Origin: Aliivibrio wodanis
GTDB lineage: Bacteria > Pseudomonadota > Gammaproteobacteria > Enterobacterales > Vibrionaceae
DNA: 64,000 bases
Direction: 5' to 3'
NCBI GenBank assembly: GCA_000953695.1
Contig: LN554846.1
Span: forward strand, 1,550,001 to 1,614,000
Below the pieces are notes generated by a model that saw nothing but the letters and a program-made list of their open reading frames with translations, was not told the DNA's origin and ran no database searches. This document shows positions 18,601 to 27,987 of the stretch, piece after piece (position 1 is the stretch's first letter; each line of letters opens with the position of its first letter). The translations under genes were made by a program, and so were the position numbers.

Positions 18601-20528
18601 CCACTCCACACTTGAGCAAACGCTTCTTGGAAAGGTTCACGAGCTTGACGAAGATCAACTTCAGATGGGCCATTTGAGCCATTATGAATCATAGAAAAAT
18701 CTAAAATCCAATCCACAGAGCCATCACTCTTTGTCACGCTATATGGTGATTCACCAATAACACGTAACCCTAAGTTCTCAAGCATTGGCATCACATCAGA
18801 TAGATGTATAGGCTCATCACGATGGAATAATTTAAATTTAACATTTGGAGAGCCTTTCCTCTCTTCTTGTGGACGATAAAATAACATTCCTAATTTATTA
18901 TCATCACTTAGTAACTCAAGGCGCTCTATATCAGCAACAGCAGAACCAGGAAGAGTCGCTTCTTTATATGAACGAGGGAATGCACGTTGGTATTTTTTCG
19001 CAATCGCCGTCCCTTCACTCTCCCCTAAATTAGTAATAATGACATCACATAGGCGATCGTCCCATGTAGATGCGGCTTCCATTAAGTTATTTTCGATCTT
19101 TTTCACATTAATGTCGCCATTATTATTATCTACACGCACAATATAATGCGTTCTTGCTAAAGCACTTTCAGAAAAGAACGTAGTAAATTCAACTTCTTGA
19201 TCCGAATTAAAAAACTGCTTTAAAATACGCTGAGTTTGACGACGAAATTCAGTGTTATAACGCTCTTTAGTCACATAAACCATACACGAAAAGAAACGAC
19301 CAAACGGGTCTCGACGAACAAACAAACGTAATAAATCACGATCTTGTATTTTCACAACTCCCATGCCGACTTCAAGCATTTCTACTTCTGTTGCTTGAAA
19401 TAGCTCATCACGAGGATATGTTTCGAATAAGTTACTTAATGCTTTATAAGAATGTGACCCCTTAATATACTGACTTGATTCTAAAGTACGCTGGACTTTA
19501 TTACGCAGTAATGGAATGCTAGACACACTTTGGTTATAAGCTGTTGAAGTATAAAGACCCGTGAAACGATGCTCACCAACAACTTTACCTTCTTTATCTA
19601 AACGCTTAATACCAATGTAGTCTGTATACGCAGGGCGATGAATACGAGATTTTGTATTAGATTTCGTTAAGATCAATAAATCTGATTTCTTTGCAGCAGC
19701 TCGTGCAGAAGAAGGCATATCAGATAATTTGATGGTATGAATACGAGAAGCTAAAGAAAATAAACCTAATCCCGCTTCAGAAGTCGGAGTTAATTTATGA
19801 TCCCCTTCTATCGCAATAAGATCAAAGTTCTTATAACCCATTAGCGTAAAATTATGATTTTGAAGCCAAGTTAAAAACTCAATAGCTTCGTTTACCGCCT
19901 CTTTTGCAATCGGTGAATCGTTTTCTTTTAGCTCTGCAATTACTTCTGTCAGTTTATGTGACATTGGTTTCCATTCATTTACCACACGGCGAATGTCTTC
20001 TAAAACCAATAATAACTCAGATTGAAGAGTCTCCATTTCTACTTGATCATTTAAGTGATCGACTTCGAAGTGAAAAAGAGTTTGTAGCATTTCTCCATCG
20101 CTACAGATCGAATTAATCTCACCGCTTTCATCACGATTAAAGCAATGTGGACCATGTAACATGAAGTGGCTTGTCATATCAAGACGCGTAAGTGCCATCT
20201 TAACTGAGTCAACCAAGAAAGGACTGTCTGGCGCAACAATCTCAACGATAGTGTGAGTTGATTGCCAGCCATCTTGGCTTAATTTTGGATTGAAAACACG
20301 AACCGAGACGTCTGAAAAATTAACATCCGATAGGTGATTCCAAAGGCTTAGAGTCGCACCATACATATCTGATTCATTACGTTGTTGTAAATCATCAGCA
20401 TCAATATTGGCAAATAAACGCTGAGCAAGTTGCGTTACTAAAGACTGTTGAGGAATCTCAAGCTTTTCAGCAATTAAGGCGTACACTTTCTCAAGCAGTA
20501 CTGGAACGATAGGATCACGCGTCGTCAT
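15693..20528 (-). CDS. gdhB: NAD-specific glutamate dehydrogenase, large (about 180 kDa) class
   Basis: 1611 residues, typical of the L_180 class. It oxidatively deaminates glutamate to 2-oxoglutarate with NAD, feeding the TCA cycle during amino-acid catabolism. The N-terminal half has ACT-like regulatory stretches ([42 protein letters not shown]). The catalytic core contains [37 protein letters not shown] with the substrate Lys, and [16 protein letters not shown]. A rho-independent terminator follows. Symbols vary between species (gdhB, gdh2). It is cytoplasmic and probably monocistronic; DUF2835 lies upstream on the same strand. Confidence 0.95.
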   Translation of the reverse strand: [1611 protein letters not shown]

Positions 20529-20682
20529 AAAGCGAATGCTCCGTTTCTTATGATTAGTATTATATAGTGTAGCAGTTGATACTGCTTATGCGCCTCATAT
20601 TGTAGGGAGAATATGATAAAAACGTTATGACTTTTTTAAGCTTAAGAGGCTTTATAGTTAGAAATGTGATTAAGGTAGCGAT

Positions 20683-20907
20683 TTATCCTACTTGCTCTAG
20701 ATTTAAGAAACGATTATTTTGGTCAGTTGTTAATCGAAAGCGACCTTTGACGCCTAATTGGGTTAAAAATGAACGAAAACGAGAAGCGGGTAATTGTAGG
20801 CTTAATCCTTGCTCTGTCACGACTAAAACCGTACTTGCCGCTCCAGAATAATGGCTTAAAAACGATTGATAGCTTACATTTACTCTAAAATAATAAAATT
20901 TATTCAT
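20683..20907 (-). CDS. DUF2835 family protein
   Basis: 74 residues: MNKFYYFRVNVSYQSFLSHYSGAASTVLV, then QGLSLQLPASRFRSFLTQLGVKGRF and a polar C-terminus. This is the whole DUF2835 domain, a small cytoplasmic protein of unknown function usually found next to NAD-GDH and pepN in vibrios. It is on the same strand as gdh with 154 bp between. A plus-strand open frame overlapping it is taken as a shadow. Confidence 0.85.
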   Translation of the reverse strand: MNKFYYFRVNVSYQSFLSHYSGAASTVLVVTEQGLSLQLPASRFRSFLTQLGVKGRFRLTTDQNNRFLNLEQVG

Positions 20908-20996
20908 ACACTTATCTACTTCCCTAGGCCATTACTTGAGTATTATGATACTGCTTATTCAGATTGGTATTAGAAATACTATTTTGACTTTGAAAT

Positions 20997-21031
20997 AAAA
21001 AAATGGCCAGTAAAAAATACTGACCATTTTT
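20997..21031 (-). terminator. Rho-independent terminator of pepN
   Basis: Stem AAAATGGTCAGTA / TACTGGCCATTTTT (minus strand, one G-T pair), then T-rich, about 70 bp past the pepN stop. Confidence 0.8.
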
Positions 21032-21101
21032 ATTTAATATTGATAATTAAAATCAAGCAACCATTATTAAGCGATCACAATTAAAATTATCTACCCTGAA
21101 A

Positions 21102-23708
21102 CTAAGCTAATGCTTTATTTACTTTCTCAAAGAGATCTTTTGCTAAATTATCAAGATCCGCCAAACGTTGAAGTTGAGCCTTCATTAGATCTTGACGATC
21201 ATGGTCATACTTTTTGAACTTCAGCAATGGATCAATCAAACGAGATGCTACTTGAGGATTGCTCTCGTTTAACTCAAGTAAAACTTCTCCTAAGAACGCA
21301 TAGCCCTCGCCTGATTTAGCATGGAAGTTCACTGCATTATTTGCGGCAAACGAACCAATTAAGCTACGAGTTCGGTTTGGATTCTTTAAGCTAAATGCTT
21401 GATGGCTCATCGTCGCTTTGATTGTAGATAATGCAGCAACACTTGGATTAGAACCTTGCAGAATAAACCACTTATCCATAACTAAACCATCATGTGACCA
21501 TTTTTCACTGAAGTCATTCATAAGTGTTTCACGAATGGATAGTTCAGCCGCATTTGCCGATACCATTGCTGCCATTGTATCAGTCATGTTATCAGCACTG
21601 TCATACTGTGCTTTTACTAACTGCTCACCAACTGGTGTTTTAGCTAAATACATTAATGCGCAATTACGTAATGCTCGCTTACCAATCGCGTCATGATCAA
21701 CAGAATAAGAGCTTTGCTTTAGACTATGGTACGTAGCTGAAAATTCATCTTTAAGTTCAGTAGCTAATGTTTGTTTAATAAAGCCAAGAGCTTGATCAAT
21801 AGCATCAACATCAACCGTATCAAACCAACCAGTAATTTCATTATGGCTTGGTAATACAAACATCTCAGCAATGTAAGCATGTTCAAGATCTGTATTTAAT
21901 AACACGCCACGGAATGCATCAACAACTGCTTCAGGTAAAACTAATGCTTCATTATTCTGAACGTGACCAATATTAGCACGGATGTAATTTGCTAATAGCA
22001 TTTGACCTGCATCCCAACGCGCAAAATCATTCTTAGCATTAACCATTAAAAAGATAAGCTCTGCATCTGTGTAAGCATAATCAAGTTTAACGGGTGCCGA
22101 GAACTCACGCAGCAAAGAAACAACTGGCTTTTCGCTCACTTGTTGAAAAACAAAGGTTTGCTTCTCTTCAGTAATGTTAAGAACATTATTGACTTCTTTA
22201 TTGTTACAGCGTAACTCAATAGCCGAGCCATCTTGCGCATATAACTCAATATCTAATGGAATATGCAGTGGTAATTTATCTGCTTGATCTTCCGTTGCTG
22301 GTGTATTTTGTTTAACTGTTAGCGTGTATTCTTGAGTATCTTGATGATATTCAGAAATAACTGAAAGCACAGGTGTACCTGATTGACTATACCAACGGCG
22401 GAACTGAGTTAAATCTACACCCGATGCATTTTCCATCGCTAATACAAAATCTTCACAAGTAGCAGCGGTTCCATCATGACGTTCAAAGTATAATTTCATG
22501 CCTTTCTGGAAGTTTACTTCTCCTAGGAGAGTATGCATCATTCGGATAACTTCACTGCCCTTTTCGTAAACCGTAAGCGTATAGAAGTTATTCATTTCTA
22601 TCACTTTTTCTGGACGAATTGGGTGTGCCATCGGGCTTGCATCTTCAGCAAATTGTGGGCCACGCATGGTACGAACATTGTTAATTCGATTTACAGAACG
22701 AGAACCTAAATCTGATGAAAATTCTTGATCACGGAAAACAGTTAAGCCTTCTTTTAAACTTAATTGAAACCAATCACGACACGTAACACGGTTACCTGTC
22801 CAGTTATGAAAATATTCATGACCAATAACCGCTTCAATACCTAGATAATCAGTATCTGTTGCAGTCTCTTGTTTTGCTAGTACGAACTTAGAGTTGAAAA
22901 CATTCAAGCCTTTGTTTTCCATCGCACCCATATTAAAGAAATCAACTGCTACGATCATGTAGATATCAAGATCATACTCAAGATCGAAACGATCTTCATC
23001 CCACTTCATTGAATTAATGAGTGATGTCATAGCATGAGGAGTACGATCTAAATTACCTTGATCAACATAGATTTCCAGCGAAACATCACGACCAGACTTT
23101 GTCTTATAGGTATCAGTTAATACATCAAAATTACCCGCTACTAATGCAAAAAGGTAAGCAGGCTTTGGGAATGGGTCTTGCCAATGAACAAAGTGCTTAC
23201 CACCCTCAAGATCACCATGATTAATACGGTTACCATTACTTAATAAATGTGGGTATGCTTCTTTATCTGCAATCACTTTTGTTGTGAAACGTGCTAATAC
23301 ATCTGGACGATCCATATAATACGTAATGCGACGGAAACCTTCCGCTTCACATTGTGTGCAGAAACCATCGCCAGATTTATACAAACCTTCAAGTGCCGTA
23401 TTTTCTTGTGGGTTCAACTCAGTCACAATTGTTAGGGTAAAATCACCGCTAACATTATGAAGCGTTAATTGAGTATCAGATTGTGTGTAGTCAGAATGAT
23501 CAACATCATTCACTTTTACCGATACTAATATCATTCCCTCACCTTCAAGAAGAAGGTCGGTCGATTGTTTTAGTTGCTGTACTTTTGATGTTGCTGAAAC
23601 AAACGTTTTAGTATCATCAAGGTCAAAAACTAAATCAATATCTGAGATAGTAAATTCTGGAGATTGATAATCACTGCGAAATTTAGCCTGAGGTTGTTGG
23701 CTCATCAT
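21102..23708 (-). CDS. pepN: Aminopeptidase N
   Basis: 868 residues, the usual length of gammaproteobacterial PepN (M1 family). The zinc site HEYFHNWTGNR with the downstream Glu (KEGLTVFRDQEF) and the exopeptidase motif GAMENKG are intact, and the conserved Tyr lies in TVYEKGSEVI. It removes N-terminal residues from peptides in the cytoplasm. A long helical C-terminal domain completes the fold. It has a terminator of its own. Its neighbours (DUF2835, gdh) are conserved in vibrios. Confidence 0.98.
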   Translation of the reverse strand: MMSQQPQAKFRSDYQSPEFTISDIDLVFDLDDTKTFVSATSKVQQLKQSTDLLLEGEGMILVSVKVNDVDHSDYTQSDTQLTLHNVSGDFTLTIVTELNPQENTALEGLYKSGDGFCTQCEAEGFRRITYYMDRPDVLARFTTKVIADKEAYPHLLSNGNRINHGDLEGGKHFVHWQDPFPKPAYLFALVAGNFDVLTDTYKTKSGRDVSLEIYVDQGNLDRTPHAMTSLINSMKWDEDRFDLEYDLDIYMIVAVDFFNMGAMENKGLNVFNSKFVLAKQETATDTDYLGIEAVIGHEYFHNWTGNRVTCRDWFQLSLKEGLTVFRDQEFSSDLGSRSVNRINNVRTMRGPQFAEDASPMAHPIRPEKVIEMNNFYTLTVYEKGSEVIRMMHTLLGEVNFQKGMKLYFERHDGTAATCEDFVLAMENASGVDLTQFRRWYSQSGTPVLSVISEYHQDTQEYTLTVKQNTPATEDQADKLPLHIPLDIELYAQDGSAIELRCNNKEVNNVLNITEEKQTFVFQQVSEKPVVSLLREFSAPVKLDYAYTDAELIFLMVNAKNDFARWDAGQMLLANYIRANIGHVQNNEALVLPEAVVDAFRGVLLNTDLEHAYIAEMFVLPSHNEITGWFDTVDVDAIDQALGFIKQTLATELKDEFSATYHSLKQSSYSVDHDAIGKRALRNCALMYLAKTPVGEQLVKAQYDSADNMTDTMAAMVSANAAELSIRETLMNDFSEKWSHDGLVMDKWFILQGSNPSVAALSTIKATMSHQAFSLKNPNRTRSLIGSFAANNAVNFHAKSGEGYAFLGEVLLELNESNPQVASRLIDPLLKFKKYDHDRQDLMKAQLQRLADLDNLAKDLFEKVNKALA

Positions 23709-23870
23709 ATATCCTTATTATGTCTACCACTCAAAAATAGAATTAGTGATAGTTACTATTTAACCTCTCTATTCTCGCATAAGATACAGTAAAATGGTTA
23801 ATAAAAAGAGTTTTAGTCTCAGATTTCTATCCTCATAGTCACATTATGCTCTTATTTATTATCTATAACT

Positions 23871-24536
23871 TTATTCTCTTACTAACAATGCATACATTCC
23901 AAACTGCTCATTCTTCATTTCAAGTTGATCCTCTTCAATATGAAAAGTTGATTCTTGCTCTCCTTCTTCATACAACAATACTAGATCTTCACCTTCAAAA
24001 TAATAATAACCAATGTGTTGATTTGTTTTTCCGGATTCTGAAACAACATTAAGTAAGAAAATAAAATCAGAGCCTAATTTTAAATTTAATGACTTAACAT
24101 TACTCGCCATAATGTCTTCACCCGATAGCAAACGTGAATTCCATGAACCTATTATTTTCTCTGGAACGACTTTAAAAAACTCTACACCATTCAAATACAA
24201 CCGATTGTGATTTACCCCATAATGATAAACTTGAGACTCATCAAGCTCTCCCTCTCCTTCAAAACGAATGCTGTCTTGGGATATCTCAAATCTCCCTCTC
24301 CAAGACTCAACCTTATTTGATGAAATCTCTATTACTTCAATAAGAAACTTATGACTAGAACTAAGAGATATATGAAGTACTTCATTATTTTCAACACCCG
24401 GTTTCAAAAAATACCAATCACCAATAAGAAAAGGATTTTCAAAATAAGTAAGTGACTTTTGTTTTATCTCTACTGTCGCATTTGACACAAATGGACTAAT
24501 TAGAAAGAGTAATATCAGTAAAATCATCGGCTTCAT
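23871..24536 (-). CDS. Unrecognised exported protein
   Basis: 221 residues from ATG 24536, chosen because GGAG lies 7 bases upstream and it places a clean signal peptide (MKPMILLILLFLISPFVSNA) at the N-terminus. The mature part is beta-rich and acidic, with two similar halves: FLIGDWYFLKPGVENNEVLHISLSS and IIGSWNSRLLSGEDIMASNV, each followed by a strand with FLIEVIEISS or FIFLLNVVSE. This suggests a duplicated lipocalin-like or DUF-type beta unit in the periplasm. I do not recognise the family. It is a single gene between pepN and prc. Confidence 0.7.
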   Translation of the reverse strand: MKPMILLILLFLISPFVSNATVEIKQKSLTYFENPFLIGDWYFLKPGVENNEVLHISLSSSHKFLIEVIEISSNKVESWRGRFEISQDSIRFEGEGELDESQVYHYGVNHNRLYLNGVEFFKVVPEKIIGSWNSRLLSGEDIMASNVKSLNLKLGSDFIFLLNVVSESGKTNQHIGYYYFEGEDLVLLYEEGEQESTFHIEEDQLEMKNEQFGMYALLVRE

Positions 24537-24618
24537 AATCAAGCTCCATTTGCATAAATGAAAATACATTCATAATGTAAGCCTAGATGATGATTGTATA
24601 ATTTGCTGTTTTTTAGGC

Positions 24619-24650
24619 AAAAAAAACAGAAGCCAATATGACTTCTGTTT
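24619..24650 (-). terminator. Rho-independent terminator of proQ-prc
   Basis: Stem AAACAGAAG / CTTCTGTTT followed by a run of eight T on the minus strand, about 30 bp past the prc stop. Confidence 0.85.
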
Positions 24651-24679
24651 CTACTTCTATTTATCTAACCAATAAAAGG

Positions 24680-26698
24680 TTACTTTTGATTCATTAACGC
24701 CAAATCAATGGTAATCGAAACCGCTTCATTCAGATAAGCATCAGGAACTTCATAATCTTTTGGAATATCATCAAGAGATTTAAATTCTTCTTTATTAAGA
24801 AGTTTTTGTCTTTGATTAACTCTATCTAGACGACGAACATCTGACTCATCACTTTCTTTTTCACGAACAGTCTTATTTAGTGAAATTGTTGTGATATCTT
24901 TTTCTGCTCTATAACGATCAATGTCTTCCTGAATAAAACCAAATTCTTCATCCGTTTTAATTCGCTCAACATGTTTTTTCGCTAATGGTTCAATCGTGTT
25001 AGCAATCTGATTAGTTTGTGCATATTCAGCTGCTTTAATGCTATCCCAAGGAAGCGCATTATCTTCAACACTTTCGCCAGTTTCTTTCGGATCAATAGCT
25101 GCTGGGAATGCAATATCAGGAACAACGCCTAAGTTTTGCGTACTACCACCATTAATTCGATAGAACTTTTGAATTGTATATTGAACATGACCTAGCGGTT
25201 TATCAAAGAGATCATAAATATGATTTAGAGAACGATGTTGTTGAACAGTCCCTTTACCAAATGAATTTTCACCTAAAATAACAGCACGACCATAATCTTG
25301 CATTGCTGCTGCAAATATTTCTGAAGCAGATGCACTGTATCGATTTACTAATACGGTTACTGGACCAGTATATGAAATCTCACCATCTGTATCAGCATTT
25401 ACATTTACTCGTCCGTAACTATCACGAACTTGAACAACAGGGCCACTAGTAATAAATAATCCAGATAGAGCTGTAGCTTCAGTTAATGCACCACCACCAT
25501 TGTTGCGTAAATCAACAATAATACCGGTAATATCTTGTTTTTTAAGCTCATCAATCTGTTTTTTCGTATCTTCAGCTAAGCCAACATAGAAACTAGGTAC
25601 TTCTAGTACGCCTACTTTCTTACCATCTTGCTCAATCACTTCAGATTTAACGGCTCTGTCTTCTAAACGGATCTTATCGCGAACAATTGTGACAGTGTGA
25701 CTTTTTGAATCTTTGCCTTCTGGCAAGATCTCAAGCTGTACTTTTGTTCCTTTAGGACCTTTTATCAACTGAACAACATCATCTAAACGCCAGCCGATCA
25801 CATCAACAACTTTCTCACCATCTTGTCCGACACCAATAATTCGGTCGCCTTCAGAAAGTTCTTTACTTGTTAATGCTGGACCACCCGCCACTAAAGAACG
25901 AATAACCGTATAGTCATCTGTTGCTTGTAAAACAGCACCAATCCCTTCTAATGAAAGATTCATTTCTGATTGGAATTGTTCTGCATTACGAGGAGATAAA
26001 TAACTGGTATGAGGATCAACTTCACGTGCAAACGCATTTACATAAAGTTGGAACGCATCTTCATTATGACTTTGAGTTAAACGCTTAAGTGCATTGTTAT
26101 AACGCTTGCCTAACATCTCTTGGATTTCAGGCCAATCTTTACCTGTCATAGACAAGTTAAGTGCATCATATTTAACACGCTTACGCCACAGTTCATTCAA
26201 TTCTGCTTCATCTTTTGGCCAAGCCGCTTCAGAGCGATCCAGTTCAAGAGATTCATCAGTCGTATAATCAAACTCTTTATCTAAAAGAGATAGCGCATAA
26301 ACATAACGTTCAAAACGGCGTTTGAGTGATAAGTTATAGATATCAAAAGCAGCTTGAGTGTCACCCACTTTTAATTGGTCATCTAACTTAGTTGATAATG
26401 GGGCGAATGAAGTAAGATCAGCTTGAGTAAACACATTACGATTATAATCAAGCATGTCTAAATATCGCTCATAAATGGCAACTGAAAAGTCATCATCTAA
26501 TGAGAAATGCTTATAATGAGAACGTGTAAAACGAGAAGTAACACGCTTACTGGCAGTGGTATGCTGTGTTTCTGCGGTTAGTACTGGTAAATCCGTTTCT
26601 GAATACTTGGCTTCGAGAGGCTTAGCTTCAAGTGCGTGTGCAGACGCTGCTAGCATTACGCTAGCAGCAATCAGCGAGACTCTAAATCGACAATTCAT
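24680..26698 (-). CDS. prc: Tail-specific carboxy-terminal protease Prc (Tsp)
   Basis: 672 residues with signal peptide MNCRFRVSLIAASVMLAASAHA, so periplasmic. A PDZ domain (about 240-330: SLEGIGAVLQ, GDRIIGVGQDGE) precedes the S41 protease core: LRNNGGGALTEA, the catalytic Ser in RYSASASEIFAAA and Lys 25 residues later in GENSFGKGTVQQ, matching Ser430/Lys455 of E. coli. Prc degrades proteins with nonpolar C-termini, trims FtsI and, with NlpI, controls the endopeptidase MepS. It follows proQ by 17 bp, the conserved proQ-prc operon. A matS-like site lies inside at 25689. Confidence 0.97.
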   Translation of the reverse strand: MNCRFRVSLIAASVMLAASAHALEAKPLEAKYSETDLPVLTAETQHTTASKRVTSRFTRSHYKHFSLDDDFSVAIYERYLDMLDYNRNVFTQADLTSFAPLSTKLDDQLKVGDTQAAFDIYNLSLKRRFERYVYALSLLDKEFDYTTDESLELDRSEAAWPKDEAELNELWRKRVKYDALNLSMTGKDWPEIQEMLGKRYNNALKRLTQSHNEDAFQLYVNAFAREVDPHTSYLSPRNAEQFQSEMNLSLEGIGAVLQATDDYTVIRSLVAGGPALTSKELSEGDRIIGVGQDGEKVVDVIGWRLDDVVQLIKGPKGTKVQLEILPEGKDSKSHTVTIVRDKIRLEDRAVKSEVIEQDGKKVGVLEVPSFYVGLAEDTKKQIDELKKQDITGIIVDLRNNGGGALTEATALSGLFITSGPVVQVRDSYGRVNVNADTDGEISYTGPVTVLVNRYSASASEIFAAAMQDYGRAVILGENSFGKGTVQQHRSLNHIYDLFDKPLGHVQYTIQKFYRINGGSTQNLGVVPDIAFPAAIDPKETGESVEDNALPWDSIKAAEYAQTNQIANTIEPLAKKHVERIKTDEEFGFIQEDIDRYRAEKDITTISLNKTVREKESDESDVRRLDRVNQRQKLLNKEEFKSLDDIPKDYEVPDAYLNEAVSITIDLALMNQK
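25689..25701. other. matS-like site (12 of 13)
   Basis: GTGACAGTGTGAC differs from GTGACRNYGTCAC only at position 11 (G for C). It lies inside prc. Confidence 0.4.
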
Positions 26699-26715
26699 GC
26701 GTCGGGAGTGCTCCT

Positions 26716-27345
26716 TTATGAACGAAGATTCTCCGCTTTAACAACCATTTGTAGGCCATTTGATAAGCGAATTCGTACATCATCCTTGTTAATTTCAACA
26801 ATTGTCGCAGGCATATTACCTTTACCCATGTTAACGCTTACGTTGTTACCAACAGTTATTTCATCAGCGTTTAGAGCACGAGTTTCAACAGGCTTTTCTA
26901 CTTTTTTAGCAGCAGCAGGTTGAGGACGACGCTTAGGTGGAGTTGCAGCACGAGCTGTTTTCTTAGCTTTTGCTTCTTCTCTTACTTTTTTCGCTTGCTC
27001 TTTACGACGAGCAGCTACTTTTGCTTTGCTCTCTTCAAGAGTTGCTTTAGCGTGTTCAACGTGTTCTTCTTCTAGTTCACCACAAGGGTTACCATCTAAA
27101 TCAACACGAGATGCGCCTGGCTTAACACCATGTAGATAACGCCAAGAAGATGTATATTGACGTAAACCAGCACGTAACTGAGTTTTACTTACTTTAGCAT
27201 CATCACTTAGACGCTCAGCTAGATCTTGGAAAATACCAATTTTAAGAGGTTTAGCTTCGCCTTCTAAAATAAAGCATTTTGGGAAGCGCTCAGCTATGTA
27301 CGCAATAACTTCTTTGCTGTTCGCTAATTTTTCAGAGTTTTCCAT
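26716..27345 (-). CDS. proQ: RNA chaperone ProQ
   Basis: 209 residues. An N-terminal FinO-like RNA-binding domain ([56 protein letters not shown]) is joined by a Lys/Arg/Ala-rich linker (about 105-150) to a C-terminal Tudor-like domain ([21 protein letters not shown]). ProQ binds structured sRNAs and mRNA 3' ends globally; in E. coli it was first found through effects on ProP osmotransporter levels. It forms an operon with prc (17-bp gap). Confidence 0.96.
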   Translation of the reverse strand: MENSEKLANSKEVIAYIAERFPKCFILEGEAKPLKIGIFQDLAERLSDDAKVSKTQLRAGLRQYTSSWRYLHGVKPGASRVDLDGNPCGELEEEHVEHAKATLEESKAKVAARRKEQAKKVREEAKAKKTARAATPPKRRPQPAAAKKVEKPVETRALNADEITVGNNVSVNMGKGNMPATIVEINKDDVRIRLSNGLQMVVKAENLRS

Positions 27346-27450
27346 GTAGTTTCCTGATAGTACGGTTCAAGCCGTATTTCGGTGCATTTCTAGTAAATAT
27401 ATTCCGCTATTATAGATACTTAAGCGTGAAAAACCACTACTGAAAGAAAA

Positions 27451-27903
27451 TTAAAGTCTCTTTTCTGCTTCTTTCATGAAATCAACCAGTCCTTTTTCAT
27501 CAATTTCACTGAATCGGTCAATACTTGGGCTATCAATATCCAAAACTCCGGCTAACTTACCATTTTGATAAAATGGGATGACGATCTCAGAATTACTTGC
27601 TGCATCACAAGCAATATGACCATCAAACTGATGAACATCTTTAATTCGTTGAACCGTTTCGGTCGCAAATGCAGTTCCACACACACCCTTACCTATCGTA
27701 ATCCGAATACAAGCAGGCTTACCTTGAAACGGACCTAATACCAATTCATTGTCTTTATACAAATAAAAACCCACCCAATTGATATTATCCAGTTCCATAT
27801 TTAAGAGTGCACTAAGATTCGCTAAGTTAGCGATAAAATCCGATTCACCCTCAATTAAGCCGATGGCTTGCTGTGTTAATCGCTCGTAGTGTTTCAATTC
27901 CAT
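27451..27903 (-). CDS. msrC: Free methionine-(R)-sulfoxide reductase (GAF type)
   Basis: 150 residues, one GAF domain. The three catalytic/resolving Cys are at 65 (PACIRI), 75 (GKGVCGTA) and 99 (HIACDAASNSEIVIP), with the 10 and 24 residue spacing of E. coli YebR (84, 94, 118). It reduces free methionine-R-sulfoxide, using thioredoxin, and so protects against oxidant damage. Neighbours proQ-prc on one side and letAB on the other match E. coli. Divergent from the ABC exporter with 84 bp between starts. Confidence 0.93.
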   Translation of the reverse strand: MELKHYERLTQQAIGLIEGESDFIANLANLSALLNMELDNINWVGFYLYKDNELVLGPFQGKPACIRITIGKGVCGTAFATETVQRIKDVHQFDGHIACDAASNSEIVIPFYQNGKLAGVLDIDSPSIDRFSEIDEKGLVDFMKEAEKRL

Positions 27904-27987
27904 TGTTATTTTCCTTTATTCGCTTGCGACTCTATATATACTAAGTACAATGCCTCCGACAAGATAATAATAGGAACCATTCTCATC

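Noticed and set aside
20627-20851. Plus-strand open frame of 74 codons
   Set aside because: It is antisense to the recognisable DUF2835 gene and shows no family features of its own.
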